Shown here piece after piece: positions 1-7,494 of a DNA stretch of 11,125 nucleotides; positions within the stretch are counted from its first letter, which is position 1; every line of letters starts with the position of its first letter. Source of the stretch: Candidatus Woesearchaeota archaeon. Lineage in GTDB: Archaea; Nanobdellota; Nanobdellia; Woesearchaeales; DSVV01. A program made the position numbers and the translations under genes. The notes under the pieces are model-generated. The model did no database searches and had not been told where the DNA came from. It saw only the letters and a list, made by a program, of their open reading frames with translations. The stretch covers positions 1 through 11,125 of the forward strand of contig JACQSP010000108.1 in NCBI GenBank assembly GCA_016205905.1, given 5' to 3'.

Positions 1-4
1 TAAA

Positions 5-103
5 ATGCCAAAAAAAATTAAATCATTCATTAAGCCAAATCTGGCTGATATTAGCCAAAAACAGGTGATGTCTAAAAATATAGACATCATCCGCTTATAC
101 TAA
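5..103 (+). CDS. Possible 32-aa small ORF or remnant gene start
   Basis: An ATG at 5 opens 32 codons ending in TAA at 101-103. The product starts MPKKIKSF and is Lys/Ile-rich, with no recognisable domain. The TAA at 1-3 followed by AATG has the same layout as the gene junctions at 1221-1227 and 2081-2091, where a stop is closely followed by ATGCCAAAA. This suggests a genuine gene start behind an upstream gene ending at the window edge. It could instead be a truncated remnant, or the tail of a longer gene, because the frame is open to the window edge. A strong hairpin (66-89) lies inside it. Coding status is unproven. Confidence 0.3.
   Translation: MPKKIKSFIKPNLADISQKQVMSKNIDIIRLY
66..89. repeat. 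Perfect 9-bp inverted repeat (hairpin)
   Basis: TGATGTCTA (66-74) and TAGACATCA (81-89) are perfect reverse complements separated by 6 A/T bases. It lies upstream of the first toxin-antitoxin operon. It could be an operator or the 3' end structure of an upstream transcript. No U-run follows it, so a classical terminator is not supported. Confidence 0.6.
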
Positions 104-122
104 TTAAGGGATAGTATTATCC
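95..122 (+). promoter_or_regulatory. Tentative TATA box and palindromic operator for the first MNT-HEPN operon
   Basis: A TATA-like TTATACTA (95-102) is followed by the perfect palindrome GGATA-gtat-TATCC (109-122). An archaeal start site about 26 bases past the TATA centre falls near 124, so the palindrome would sit between TATA box and transcription start and leave a leader of about 25 bases before the ATG at 149. The arrangement resembles the operator before the third pair (9933-9961), although the half-site sequence differs. A second TATA-like TTTAGTATA at 128-136 is an alternative that would give a nearly leaderless transcript. Confidence 0.4.
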
Positions 123-148
123 TAATTTTAGTATAGTTATGATTTAAC

Positions 149-763
149 ATGCTAACTTCAAAAGAGCTTCAAATATTGGAATTGTTCAGAATCAATCTTT
201 TTGCTAGTTTTACTATTATGGAAGTTATGAAGAAAATCAAGACAAAATCTTATAACTGGACGCATAATGCTATTAAAAAATTGCAAAAAGGGAATATTTT
301 AGCCATTAAAAGAATTGGCCAGAATCAATTGTGTTCCATTAATCTTAATGAGCATAAAACTATTGCCTATCTTAGCTTGGCTGAAGAACTTAACATTTCA
401 AAGCAAAATGTGCCTAACCTAAAGAGGATACAGGCGTTAATGCCCGGCGATTTTCATATCTTTATAGTAACTGGCAGTTATGCAGGCAACACATTTACAA
501 GAAAATCAGACTTGGATATTGTTGTTATCATTGAAAGAAAAGAAAATAAAAAGTTTTTGCTGAATAACTTGTCGAGTGAAGGTGAGCTTATGATTCCACC
601 ACTGCATCCTTATGTTTTTACAAGGGAAGAGTTTTTTGAGATGCTCACTAACAAAGAAGAGAACTATGGAAAAGAGATTACAAGAAAAAAAATTATAATA
701 GAAGGTGCTGAGCTTTACTACAACATATTAAACGAGGCAATTGAACATGGATTTAAAGGTTAA
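149..763 (+). CDS. Winged-helix MNT nucleotidyltransferase (antitoxin of HEPN pair 1)
   Basis: The protein has 204 aa. Residues 1-65 are helical and look like a winged helix-turn-helix DNA-binding domain, with the recognition helix around 35-48. Residues 103-165 form a minimal nucleotidyltransferase fold with the signature G109-S110 followed by S120-D121-L122-D123. The two Asp residues of the metal-binding DxD are present. Where MNT enzymes usually carry a third carboxylate, the strand reads PLHPYVFT with His153. Known MNT-HEPN systems use the MNT protein to nucleotidylate and silence the partner HEPN toxin, which fits the HEPN gene overlapping its 3' end by 17 bases. The winged helix probably binds the operon's own promoter (inference). 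There is no clear ribosome binding site before the ATG. Confidence 0.85.
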   Translation: MLTSKELQILELFRINLFASFTIMEVMKKIKTKSYNWTHNAIKKLQKGNILAIKRIGQNQLCSINLNEHKTIAYLSLAEELNISKQNVPNLKRIQALMPGDFHIFIVTGSYAGNTFTRKSDLDIVVIIERKENKKFLLNNLSSEGELMIPPLHPYVFTREEFFEMLTNKEENYGKEITRKKIIIEGAELYYNILNEAIEHGFKG

Positions 764-1223
764 ACAATATCTTGAAAGAGCATCTAATGAGTTAAGATTA
801 GCAATGGCAATAAAAATAATATCTGAAAGTTCAGAAGAAAAAGAAAAGCTGGGTTTAAAAAAAGAAGACACATTTTACTCATCAGTTATCTCTCATTCAT
901 ATTATGCGATATTTTATTCTGCTAAAGCAATACTTTTAACAAAGAATATAACAACAGATGCTCCTGAAGTGCACAAAAAGACATTGGAGGAATTTAAGAT
1001 AAACTTTGTTGATTCAGGTATACTAGATTTAGAGTTGCTGAAAATATACAGCCAAATGATAATAAGAGCTGATGAGCTTTTGAGTTTATTTCAGTTGGAG
1101 AAGAGGAAAAGAGGATTATTTGTTTATAAGACACTCCCCCAAGCCAACATTGAGCCTGCAAACGAGTCTGTTAACAATGCTAAGAAATTTGTCAGCCACA
1201 TAAAACAGGTTGTTGAAGGATAA
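747..1223 (+). CDS. HEPN domain protein (probable ribonuclease toxin, pair 1)
   Basis: This is a 158-aa all-helical protein starting at ATG 747. GAGG at 734-737 gives 9-base spacing, which is why this start is preferred over TTG at 741. Residues 49-63 (SHSYYAIFYSAKAIL) match the conserved helix of COG1895-like HEPN proteins (typically SRAYYAMFxAA), followed by a His-Lys element at 76-77. Near the C-terminus, E118-KRKR-G-L-F-V-Y127 gives R122-x4-Y127 instead of the canonical HEPN RNase motif R-x4-6-H. A final helix (142-155, NNAKKFVSHI) completes the fold. By family it would cut or modify RNA when not restrained by the MNT partner. The Tyr substitution leaves catalytic activity open. Confidence 0.82.
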   Translation: MDLKVKQYLERASNELRLAMAIKIISESSEEKEKLGLKKEDTFYSSVISHSYYAIFYSAKAILLTKNITTDAPEVHKKTLEEFKINFVDSGILDLELLKIYSQMIIRADELLSLFQLEKRKRGLFVYKTLPQANIEPANESVNNAKKFVSHIKQVVEG

Positions 1224-1224
1224 A

Positions 1225-1662
1225 ATGCCAAAACATAAAAAAATAATAATTAGTGAAGTAATAAAGGAACTTAAAAAGGATTCAAATGTAGTGTCTATAA
1301 TAATATTTGGGAGTTACCTAACTAAAAAATTAGCTAATGATGTTGATCTTTTGTTAGTATATAAAAGATTGCCAAATGATTGGAGAAAAAGAGATGAGTT
1401 AGCATTGAAAATAGAAAATAAGGTGTTAGAAAAAGGGGTTTCATTGCATATCACATCAGCAACTGTTAAAGAAATTAAATTTTCAATAAAAGAAGGTGCA
1501 CCACTCATGTTTGGGTTGTGTGATAATTACAAAATAGTTTATGATAATGATTCTTTCTTTAAAAAAGAGATGCTTGCTTTTAAGGGAAATTTAAAAAAAT
1601 GGAAAGCTTACAAAATTGATAAAATAACATGGGAGGTGCCGGCTCTTGCAATCAAGGTATAA
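1225..1662 (+). CDS. Stand-alone MNT nucleotidyltransferase (pair 2)
   Basis: The protein has 145 aa from ATG 1225, one base after the preceding stop, with AAGGA (1216-1220) as a plausible ribosome binding site. A TTG at 1210 would add five residues but is less likely. The fold begins directly, without a DNA-binding domain. Residues 25-45 read SIIIFGSY...NDVDLLLVY, with G29-S30 and the catalytic pair D39-x-D41. The strand that normally holds the third carboxylate reads VSLHITS with His75, parallel to the other two MNT proteins here. The C-terminal 40 residues are Lys/Trp-rich and not recognised. It is partnered by translational overlap (17 bases) with the following HEPN gene. Confidence 0.82.
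   Translation: MPKHKKIIISEVIKELKKDSNVVSIIIFGSYLTKKLANDVDLLLVYKRLPNDWRKRDELALKIENKVLEKGVSLHITSATVKEIKFSIKEGAPLMFGLCDNYKIVYDNDSFFKKEMLAFKGNLKKWKAYKIDKITWEVPALAIKV
1632..1638 (+). promoter_or_regulatory. Strong ribosome binding site for a TTG start
   Basis: GGAGGTG lies inside the 3' end of the preceding MNT gene, seven bases before the TTG at 1646. It is the longest anti-Shine-Dalgarno match seen in the window, and it decides the start of the next gene, which has no ATG at an equivalent position. Confidence 0.75.
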
Positions 1663-2083
1663 AGATATTTGCATTGCATTAATCAATGATGCAGAAGTGG
1701 ATATGAATGCAGCTAGGATTTTGTTAGATAGTAAGATTTATAGTAAGTCTATCTATCATTCGCAGCAATGTGTTGAAAAAATGCTGAAAGCAATGTTGGC
1801 ATTAAATGCTATTATTATCACAGATGAGCATAATGTTTCAGACAAGCTTACACTTTTGTTTTCCAAATTCAATCAGATAAAAGAAGTGATTCAAGAGGCA
1901 AGAAAGCTAGAAAGGCATGGCTCTAGACCAAGATACCCTTTATTTTACGACCCTATCAAACCTATATGGGAACCAAGCAAGGAATATAAGAAAAATGATG
2001 CTGAAGAAGCAATAACTATTGCAGATAAAGTCCATAATGTTATATTCAATTTTATCAAAGAGAAGTATGGTATTACAAAATAA
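1646..2083 (+). CDS. HEPN domain protein, COG2250-like (pair 2)
   Basis: This is a 145-aa helical protein with a TTG start supported by GGAGGTG at 1632-1638. Residues 15-30 (DAEVDMNAARILLDSK), 36-50 (SIYHSQQCVEKMLKAM) and His62 match COG2250-type HEPN proteins, which carry a QxxEKxLKA motif and a following His. Residues 89-98 (ERHGSRPRYP) include the family's R-Y-P element at 96-98, and a last helix follows (117-139, AEEAITIADKVHNVI). It is therefore a different HEPN subtype from the proteins at 747 and 10524. The overlap with the MNT gene supports a toxin-antitoxin pair, by analogy with characterised MNT-HEPN systems. Translation from TTG with a strong binding site may set the ratio between partners (inference). 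Confidence 0.82.
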   Translation: MQSRYKDICIALINDAEVDMNAARILLDSKIYSKSIYHSQQCVEKMLKAMLALNAIIITDEHNVSDKLTLLFSKFNQIKEVIQEARKLERHGSRPRYPLFYDPIKPIWEPSKEYKKNDAEEAITIADKVHNVIFNFIKEKYGITK

Positions 2084-2088
2084 TTAAA

Positions 2089-5000
2089 ATGCCAAAACAC
2101 AAATTTCGTAAAGCACTGATATTTATAACATTGCTTATGATAGTTACATCTCTGGTAATATTTCAAAGTCCCGAATACAAGAAGAATTATAATAATTTGA
2201 ATAATGGCGGTAGTTATGATAATTTTGGTGGTGATGGGGATTTGGTTGGGATGGGGTATAAATCAGGAGATAAACCACAAGGGGAAGAAATGGTTTGGCT
2301 TCTTCCAAATGGAAAAACCAAAGCAGTTATTGTTGGTATTGATAAATATCTGTATCAGCTTGATGCAAGTGGAACATGGACACAAATGCCTAAAGTATTA
2401 ACTGGTATAGTTAAATTAAGCTCATCTGGTGCACAACAATCTACTTATCTATTTGATTCATTATCTAAAGTACATAAAGTTACACCATTAAAAATAGGGA
2501 CAACAGAAAGTTCTCAATATTTTAAAACAGTTGGAGTAGAGGAAATAGTTTATGATCGTGTTACTGGAACATCACCTTCTGGTCAGAAACTAAAGGTTAG
2601 CAATGGATATGTTTTAGTTGATAAATCTGGAAAAATTGCAGGAACATTACTTCAAACAGAATTAAGTAAAGGAACAAAGGTAGTTTATCTCCAACAAAAT
2701 CCAGACGGAAGTTTTAAAACAAAACAAGATGGTTCATTTCAAACATTTAATGAAGAAGGAGAAATAGTCTTTCCAACTGCTACAGGTACTTATTTCTCAC
2801 AATATGATTTGGATAAAATTTATGATATGATTGATCAAACATTAACTGGAAGAGGAATGCCTAAATCTAAAGAGGATATACAAAAATTATTGCCTTCTCT
2901 AAGTATAAGTGTTACAGGTGAAGGAGAGATAGCTGTTAGTGGAGAAGGTATTGGAGAACCAATAGCTTTGAAAGGCCTTTCAGCTCATAAAGAACCTACA
3001 AAATCCGAAGCATTGGGGAAAATAACCCTTTCTGATGAAACACCTGCATTAAACATACAACCAGTTGAAACACCTACGGATTTTCCAGGATGGGAATCTA
3101 CTGTTACATCACCAACACAATTACAATATACTACAGCGACAGGAAAATCAGTTTATATGTGCAATAATGTACCATGTATTAAAGTAGGAGATACTTATAT
3201 AAATGTCCCTACTAACACCCAAATACCTATTATCAAAACTGATACAACAGGAGCAATCCAATTTGGTTTTATTACAAATGGGCAGGTTGTTTCTAGTGTT
3301 GGCGATACACAACAACAAACCAAGGCAAAATCTGATTTTGTACAAGCACAAACACATGGTGTTGATGTTAAGTTTGAAAATACCAACGGATTATTTGCAG
3401 CTACTGGAACTTCTAAAGGACTATTCAGTGTTACATTCATTGGTTCTTCACAGAATGATAATGTTTATAAGATAGGAAATAATTATGTTGTGCCAAATGA
3501 AGAAGGAGGATTTAGCAAAATAAAAACAGCCATATTTACAGTTGGCTCACAATTGGTAGTAATAAAAAAAGGCGAAACAACTGAATACACTTTCACAGGC
3601 GGAACATTAAAAGACAGCAAACAAATTGTAAAAAGCGATAAAGGATATTTTACTTTTGACGCAAAAGCACAAGAACTAAAGAAACTTACTTCTGGAACAA
3701 TAACTTACTCAGATGGAATAGGTATTATAAAAAAAGGTGTTGAAACAAGATTATATTCTCGTCAAACCGAAGATGATCAAACAATTTATACACAAAGTTC
3801 TGCTGCTACTGGATTTTCGCAAACTGAAACAGCTTATGACCAAAAAGGAAATCCCTTAAAAAATGCTGTTGTTAAGATAGGTAGTGTACATTATGCTTAT
3901 AATGAAAAAGGTGCAGTGCAAGTTGTTTCAAATGTTGGTGCAACTGATGAATATGGCAAAATAGTCTATTGGGATAGTAAAAATAGTAGGTTTATCAATA
4001 CTGATGGAAGTTCTGCTGATGGTATGACTGTTACTTATACAGATCAACATGGCCAATCTCAAACAATAACATTACTATCATATGGTCTATTGCCACAACA
4101 GATGACACCACCAAAATCATTAGCTCCTGCAGAATCTGCAGTTGTTCCAAAAGGTGTTGCTGAAGTATCTCAAACTATTTCAAATTTAAATCAACTTGAA
4201 GGTACACAAAAAACAGATAATCCTGCAGTTGTCGAAGCGCTTAAACAAGCAGGTGCAACAGTTACTTCTGGTAACGAAAAACAAGCAGTTGAAGATTTCC
4301 AAAAAGCATGGATATTACAAAATTGCGGTGACGACGGAAAAGGTTGTACTGATACTTGTATAGGTAAATCAGTTAGTGGAGTTTGTACTGCTGATGGTAA
4401 GGTTGGTTCAAAAACAATTGGCGCTTTATCTGCCGCTTTATCAAAGAAAAAAGAGAGTTTATATGCTTTACCTCAACAAGAGGAAAAGCCAATAGTTGCT
4501 GGTATAGCTCTAAGTGGTAATATTTATTTTTTCACGAATACAAAAGGTGAAACAGTAAAGATACCAACTGATGTTTATCAAAAATTATTGCAGCCAATGG
4601 AAAAACGAGATAACAATCCTGACGGAAAATTGACTTCGCAGCAAATTGCTTTGCTTTATGATGTAATAAGCCAGCAATATCCTTACCAGTTGGATTTAAA
4701 TAATTTAAAATGCGGTGCAGATTATTGCTATGTAGACAAGAAAAATAGTTGGTTCACTGGAGATGTTATTTACAAAGTAGAGGAAGAAAAAGGGCGGCAA
4801 GTTGTTAAGGTTTATAACGGCGCTGATGGTTCTAATTTTGATAAAGAAAAAGGACAGGGTTTTGAATCATTAACTTATTATAATTTTGAAGGCAATTATT
4901 TAACTCAGGTTTCAAGTGTTGGAAAAGATGGTGTGACTTCAATTTATAATCCTAGTGGCATAGGTCAACTTGAAACCCAAGACAGAGTTTTACAATTTGA

Positions 5001-7284
5001 AGATCAAGCTTTCACTTATTTTCATTCTGATAGTGCTTGGCATGGAGAATACACTGGAACAGATACTGACGCAGTAACAGGAAAACCAATTACACATGTT
5101 GTAAAAATAACAGGCGACGGACAGATTTATTTAGATGAACAATTATGCTCTGGTTCTGATTTGTGTCAGCAAATAGAAGATAAGTATGAACTATTAATTG
5201 AGCATATTCACGATGATCCCACTATGAATACTCTTGTTGCATCTGCCAAACAGTTTGGTGCACAAACTGTGACAGAATCATTGCCTCAGCCAGAAAAAGG
5301 AGATGCAACAGTGACGACGCAAGAAGTAAAAAGAGAAGTAATAGCCACATCAGATAGTGGCAAAGTAACAATCGTCTATGGCGGCTCAGAAACGCCAGCA
5401 GTTATAGGAAATACAGCAGGGTTGGTATTTGTAAAAACAGATGGAAAAAATACTATCTGGAAAGTGGGAGAAATATCTGACAAAACAATATCACAACGAG
5501 CAAAAGAAGTCGAGGGCGGAACTATTATTGTTAATAGTCAAAATGAAGTGGTCGGAATTAATAAAAAAGATGGTAACTCTTTGTGTGCTGACAAATCTAG
5601 TTGTGATACTTATATGAAGGGTAAATTTAGTCTAACATCAGTTCTAGCCGGTATAGCAAAATTAAAAGAATTGAACGCATTACCACAACTTGATGCACCA
5701 GAACCGCAAGTTGGACCACCAGCAGCAGTAAAAGCAGCAGAACAAAAAACAGAAGAAGTTTCATCACCTCAAGGCAAAGCAACAATAACTTATGGTGGAG
5801 GACAAGCTGCAATAGTAACAGGAACAACAGTTGCAATGACTTTACAGACAAAAGAGAGTAATGGTGATACTGTATGGAAATTAGATACTTTGCCCGGCAA
5901 AACTGTAAAAAATGAAAACTTAAAACAAGCTATTGGCGGCATAGTCACTATTGATAAATATGGAAATATTGTTGGTGTCGAAACTAGTAATGGTAAATTG
6001 TTATGTTCTGGTGAACCTAACTGCCAAAACCTAATTGGAACTAGTTTAGATAATCTCCTTGAAGGGATAAAAAAAATACCACCAAATGAATTAACACCTA
6101 AATCAGCAGAAGTTGCACCAGCACCAGCTCCTCCTGGAGAAGAAAGGGATGTTGAAGAAGCACCACTACCCGAACCACCAACCCCAAAAGAAGAAAAACC
6201 ATATGTCCAACCTCAAAACGTCGCTGGTTTAGACGCAAATGGTTACGTTGCTTCTTGTATAACTGATGCTGAATCATGTACCAAAGAACAGGCAAAATTC
6301 GCCTTCAAGCACGAAAGTATACTTGATGGTGTTGAAGGTTATGTTTATGTTGAAGTAGATATGGATGGAGAAATAAAAAAAGATGAGAAAACAAAAGAAC
6401 CTACAACCTGCGCTGCTGAACATGTAACAATGGGGCACTGCAAAGCAGTTAATTGTGATGAATTAAAAGGCTGTACACAAACTTCTGACGGCGACAAATA
6501 CTGCACAAAATATCAAGGAGAAGAATCTTGCGTCAAGGACCCAACAACAGTCACAGAAAAGATTATTGAAGAATGTGCTAAAGGGGTAAGTGCTGACGCA
6601 GATAAATGCGCAGGTGCAAACGCCCTTTCAGAGCAGCTTTACCAGTCTCTCGACTTTGAATTCCGCTCAAGAGTCGAGGTTGTATTCGGCACTTTATTTG
6701 ATGATTGGTCAAACAATGCATTTTCTAAATTAGAATATTGGATGTATGATAATGTCTGCCACATGAATTATTATAACGCAGGTGAAAGCGAGGTTGATTT
6801 AATTGCAGGCGGAACAATCACGCAGGAGCATAATTTTGCGCACAATTTAAGTTATCTTGGGCAGAATGAAATTATTGTAACTTTAGGCGGGGAAAAAGAG
6901 CAAGTCAACGGCACAATATTCAGGTATGCATTCAGTATACAAACAATTGGGCCTGTGCATGGTGTCGCCTATTTATATAACAAATGCACGCAGAAGAAAT
7001 CATTCTCAACAACCGGCGCAGGATGGAAAGATGAGTTTGTCGTCAATAATCCGTTAGGAGTTCACAGAAATCATTATGCAACTGACCAATTAACTTTTGA
7101 CTGCGATGCAGAGGGAATAGAAGAATGCAGGTTTGACCATGCCTGTTTAAAAATATTAGATAATGAAGGCTACAAAGCGCCATTATGCCAGAAATTAGAG
7201 GGCGATGAGATTATTCTAAACCCTGAAACAATGGATACAGATTGTGGTAATGTCGCAAGCACTGCGCTGGAATTCAAAAAATAA
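2089..7284 (+). CDS. Giant secreted or membrane-anchored multidomain surface protein
   Basis: The protein has 1731 aa. Residues 1-8 are basic (MPKHKFRK) and 9-25 form one hydrophobic helix, so it is exported as a signal or N-terminal anchor. No other membrane segment is seen. Residues 50-700 are beta-rich, full of short Gly/Asn/Asp-turn strand pairs such as NGYVLVDKSGKI and GYFTFDAKAQE. Residues 710-790 resemble a peptidoglycan-binding-1 domain: AVEDFQKA at 733-740 and DGKVGSKTIGAL at 769-780, with an insert holding Cys746, 753, 757 and 766. Residues 841-852 (DNNPDGKLTSQQ) look like an EF-hand or dockerin-type calcium loop with Gln at position 12. Two repeats (1083-1200, 1223-1337) precede a Pro/Glu-rich linker (1338-1376) and a Cys-rich C-terminal part (1385-1731). 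The start follows the preceding stop by five bases without a clear ribosome binding site. It is likely a cell-surface adhesin or envelope protein; the exact function is unknown. Confidence 0.85.
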   Translation: MPKHKFRKALIFITLLMIVTSLVIFQSPEYKKNYNNLNNGGSYDNFGGDGDLVGMGYKSGDKPQGEEMVWLLPNGKTKAVIVGIDKYLYQLDASGTWTQMPKVLTGIVKLSSSGAQQSTYLFDSLSKVHKVTPLKIGTTESSQYFKTVGVEEIVYDRVTGTSPSGQKLKVSNGYVLVDKSGKIAGTLLQTELSKGTKVVYLQQNPDGSFKTKQDGSFQTFNEEGEIVFPTATGTYFSQYDLDKIYDMIDQTLTGRGMPKSKEDIQKLLPSLSISVTGEGEIAVSGEGIGEPIALKGLSAHKEPTKSEALGKITLSDETPALNIQPVETPTDFPGWESTVTSPTQLQYTTATGKSVYMCNNVPCIKVGDTYINVPTNTQIPIIKTDTTGAIQFGFITNGQVVSSVGDTQQQTKAKSDFVQAQTHGVDVKFENTNGLFAATGTSKGLFSVTFIGSSQNDNVYKIGNNYVVPNEEGGFSKIKTAIFTVGSQLVVIKKGETTEYTFTGGTLKDSKQIVKSDKGYFTFDAKAQELKKLTSGTITYSDGIGIIKKGVETRLYSRQTEDDQTIYTQSSAATGFSQTETAYDQKGNPLKNAVVKIGSVHYAYNEKGAVQVVSNVGATDEYGKIVYWDSKNSRFINTDGSSADGMTVTYTDQHGQSQTITLLSYGLLPQQMTPPKSLAPAESAVVPKGVAEVSQTISNLNQLEGTQKTDNPAVVEALKQAGATVTSGNEKQAVEDFQKAWILQNCGDDGKGCTDTCIGKSVSGVCTADGKVGSKTIGALSAALSKKKESLYALPQQEEKPIVAGIALSGNIYFFTNTKGETVKIPTDVYQKLLQPMEKRDNNPDGKLTSQQIALLYDVISQQYPYQLDLNNLKCGADYCYVDKKNSWFTGDVIYKVEEEKGRQVVKVYNGADGSNFDKEKGQGFESLTYYNFEGNYLTQVSSVGKDGVTSIYNPSGIGQLETQDRVLQFEDQAFTYFHSDSAWHGEYTGTDTDAVTGKPITHVVKITGDGQIYLDEQLCSGSDLCQQIEDKYELLIEHIHDDPTMNTLVASAKQFGAQTVTESLPQPEKGDATVTTQEVKREVIATSDSGKVTIVYGGSETPAVIGNTAGLVFVKTDGKNTIWKVGEISDKTISQRAKEVEGGTIIVNSQNEVVGINKKDGNSLCADKSSCDTYMKGKFSLTSVLAGIAKLKELNALPQLDAPEPQVGPPAAVKAAEQKTEEVSSPQGKATITYGGGQAAIVTGTTVAMTLQTKESNGDTVWKLDTLPGKTVKNENLKQAIGGIVTIDKYGNIVGVETSNGKLLCSGEPNCQNLIGTSLDNLLEGIKKIPPNELTPKSAEVAPAPAPPGEERDVEEAPLPEPPTPKEEKPYVQPQNVAGLDANGYVASCITDAESCTKEQAKFAFKHESILDGVEGYVYVEVDMDGEIKKDEKTKEPTTCAAEHVTMGHCKAVNCDELKGCTQTSDGDKYCTKYQGEESCVKDPTTVTEKIIEECAKGVSADADKCAGANALSEQLYQSLDFEFRSRVEVVFGTLFDDWSNNAFSKLEYWMYDNVCHMNYYNAGESEVDLIAGGTITQEHNFAHNLSYLGQNEIIVTLGGEKEQVNGTIFRYAFSIQTIGPVHGVAYLYNKCTQKKSFSTTGAGWKDEFVVNNPLGVHRNHYATDQLTFDCDAEGIEECRFDHACLKILDNEGYKAPLCQKLEGDEIILNPETMDTDCGNVASTALEFKK
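5335..6099 (+). repeat. Tandem duplicated ~115-aa domains inside the giant protein
   Basis: Copy A covers 5335-5688 (residues 1083-1200) and copy B 5755-6099 (1223-1337). They share, in order: GK(V/A)TI.YGG, a TIWKV/TVWKL strand, a GG.I..(N/D)....VVG/IVG strand pair ending in LC-x5-C, and a C-terminal helix SLTSVLAGIAKL / SLDNLLEGIKKI. The DNA is diverged, so the duplication is old. A degenerate third copy seems to precede them at about residues 985-1070, with GDGQIYLDEQLC and the same C-x5-C spacing (Cys1020, Cys1026). The paired Cys probably form a disulphide outside the cell. Confidence 0.75.
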
Positions 7285-7360
7285 TGCATAAGAAATAATG
7301 CCTCATACCAATACTTATTGTTACTCTACAATTAATAAGTGCGATTTTGAACCGAAAAAA
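7285..7360. other. Intergenic tail of the giant gene with a weak inverted repeat
   Basis: ACTTATT (7313-7319) and AATAAGT (7334-7340) can pair across 14 bases. No U-run follows. It may be a transcript 3'-end structure, but in such AT-rich sequence a 7-bp arm is weak evidence. Confidence 0.25.
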
Positions 7361-7375
7361 CGAAAACTTTATAAA
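7361..7375 (+). promoter_or_regulatory. Archaeal BRE plus TATA promoter for the ATPase gene
   Basis: CGAAAAC (7361-7367) directly precedes TTTATAAA (7368-7375), a near-consensus BRE and TATA box. Transcription should start about 25 bases further, near 7397-7400, inside the first 31-bp repeat and at the ATG of a small ORF. The ATPase start at 7495 would then have a leader of about 95 bases. Confidence 0.75.
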
Positions 7376-7383
7376 GAAGCAGT

Positions 7384-7447
7384 CATATTATTGAGAAACA
7401 TGTCGGTTATAATACGCATATTATTGAGAAACATGTCGGTTATAATA
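7384..7447. repeat. Two identical 31-bp tandem direct repeats
   Basis: Units at 7384-7414 and 7417-7447 are identical over 31 bases and lie in a 33-bp period. Each contains GAGAAACATGTCGG with the palindrome ACATGT, and ends in GTTATAATA. They lie immediately downstream of the TATA box, over the expected transcription start and early leader. This is where a repressor or a leader-based control would act. The ten-base core AGAAACATGT occurs again at 11074-11083. Confidence 0.85.
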
Positions 7448-7474
7448 ACAAGAAACCTATCAAAAATAGAATAA
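7400..7474 (+). CDS. Possible leaderless 24-aa leader peptide
   Basis: An ATG at 7400 sits where the promoter at 7361-7375 should start transcription, and opens 24 codons to TAA at 7472. The 33-bp repeat period equals 11 codons, so MSVII occurs twice in frame (residues 1-5 and 12-16). The stop lies 20 bases before the ATPase ATG. It could be an unannotated leader peptide. It could equally be a by-product of an operator repeat, because every 33-bp repeat keeps frame. Confidence 0.22.
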   Translation: MSVIIRILLRNMSVIITRNLSKIE

Positions 7475-7494
7475 TAACAAGTATGTGAATTAAT

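Noticed and set aside
741..746. TTG start for the first HEPN gene
   Set aside because: ATG at 747 has better spacing (9 bases) to GAGG at 734-737; the TTG would be only three bases away.
3148..3475. Overlapping ORFs on both strands inside the giant gene
   Set aside because: Short shadows without start signals or recognisable domains, inside a continuous 1731-codon frame.
5627..6295. Leu/Val-rich antisense ORFs (5627-5851, 6098-6295) opposite the giant gene
   Set aside because: They are mirror images of Ala/Pro/Gln-rich coding sequence; the + frame has clear domain repeats.
7384..7447. CRISPR array
   Set aside because: Only two repeat units with a 2-base gap and no spacers; no cas genes nearby.
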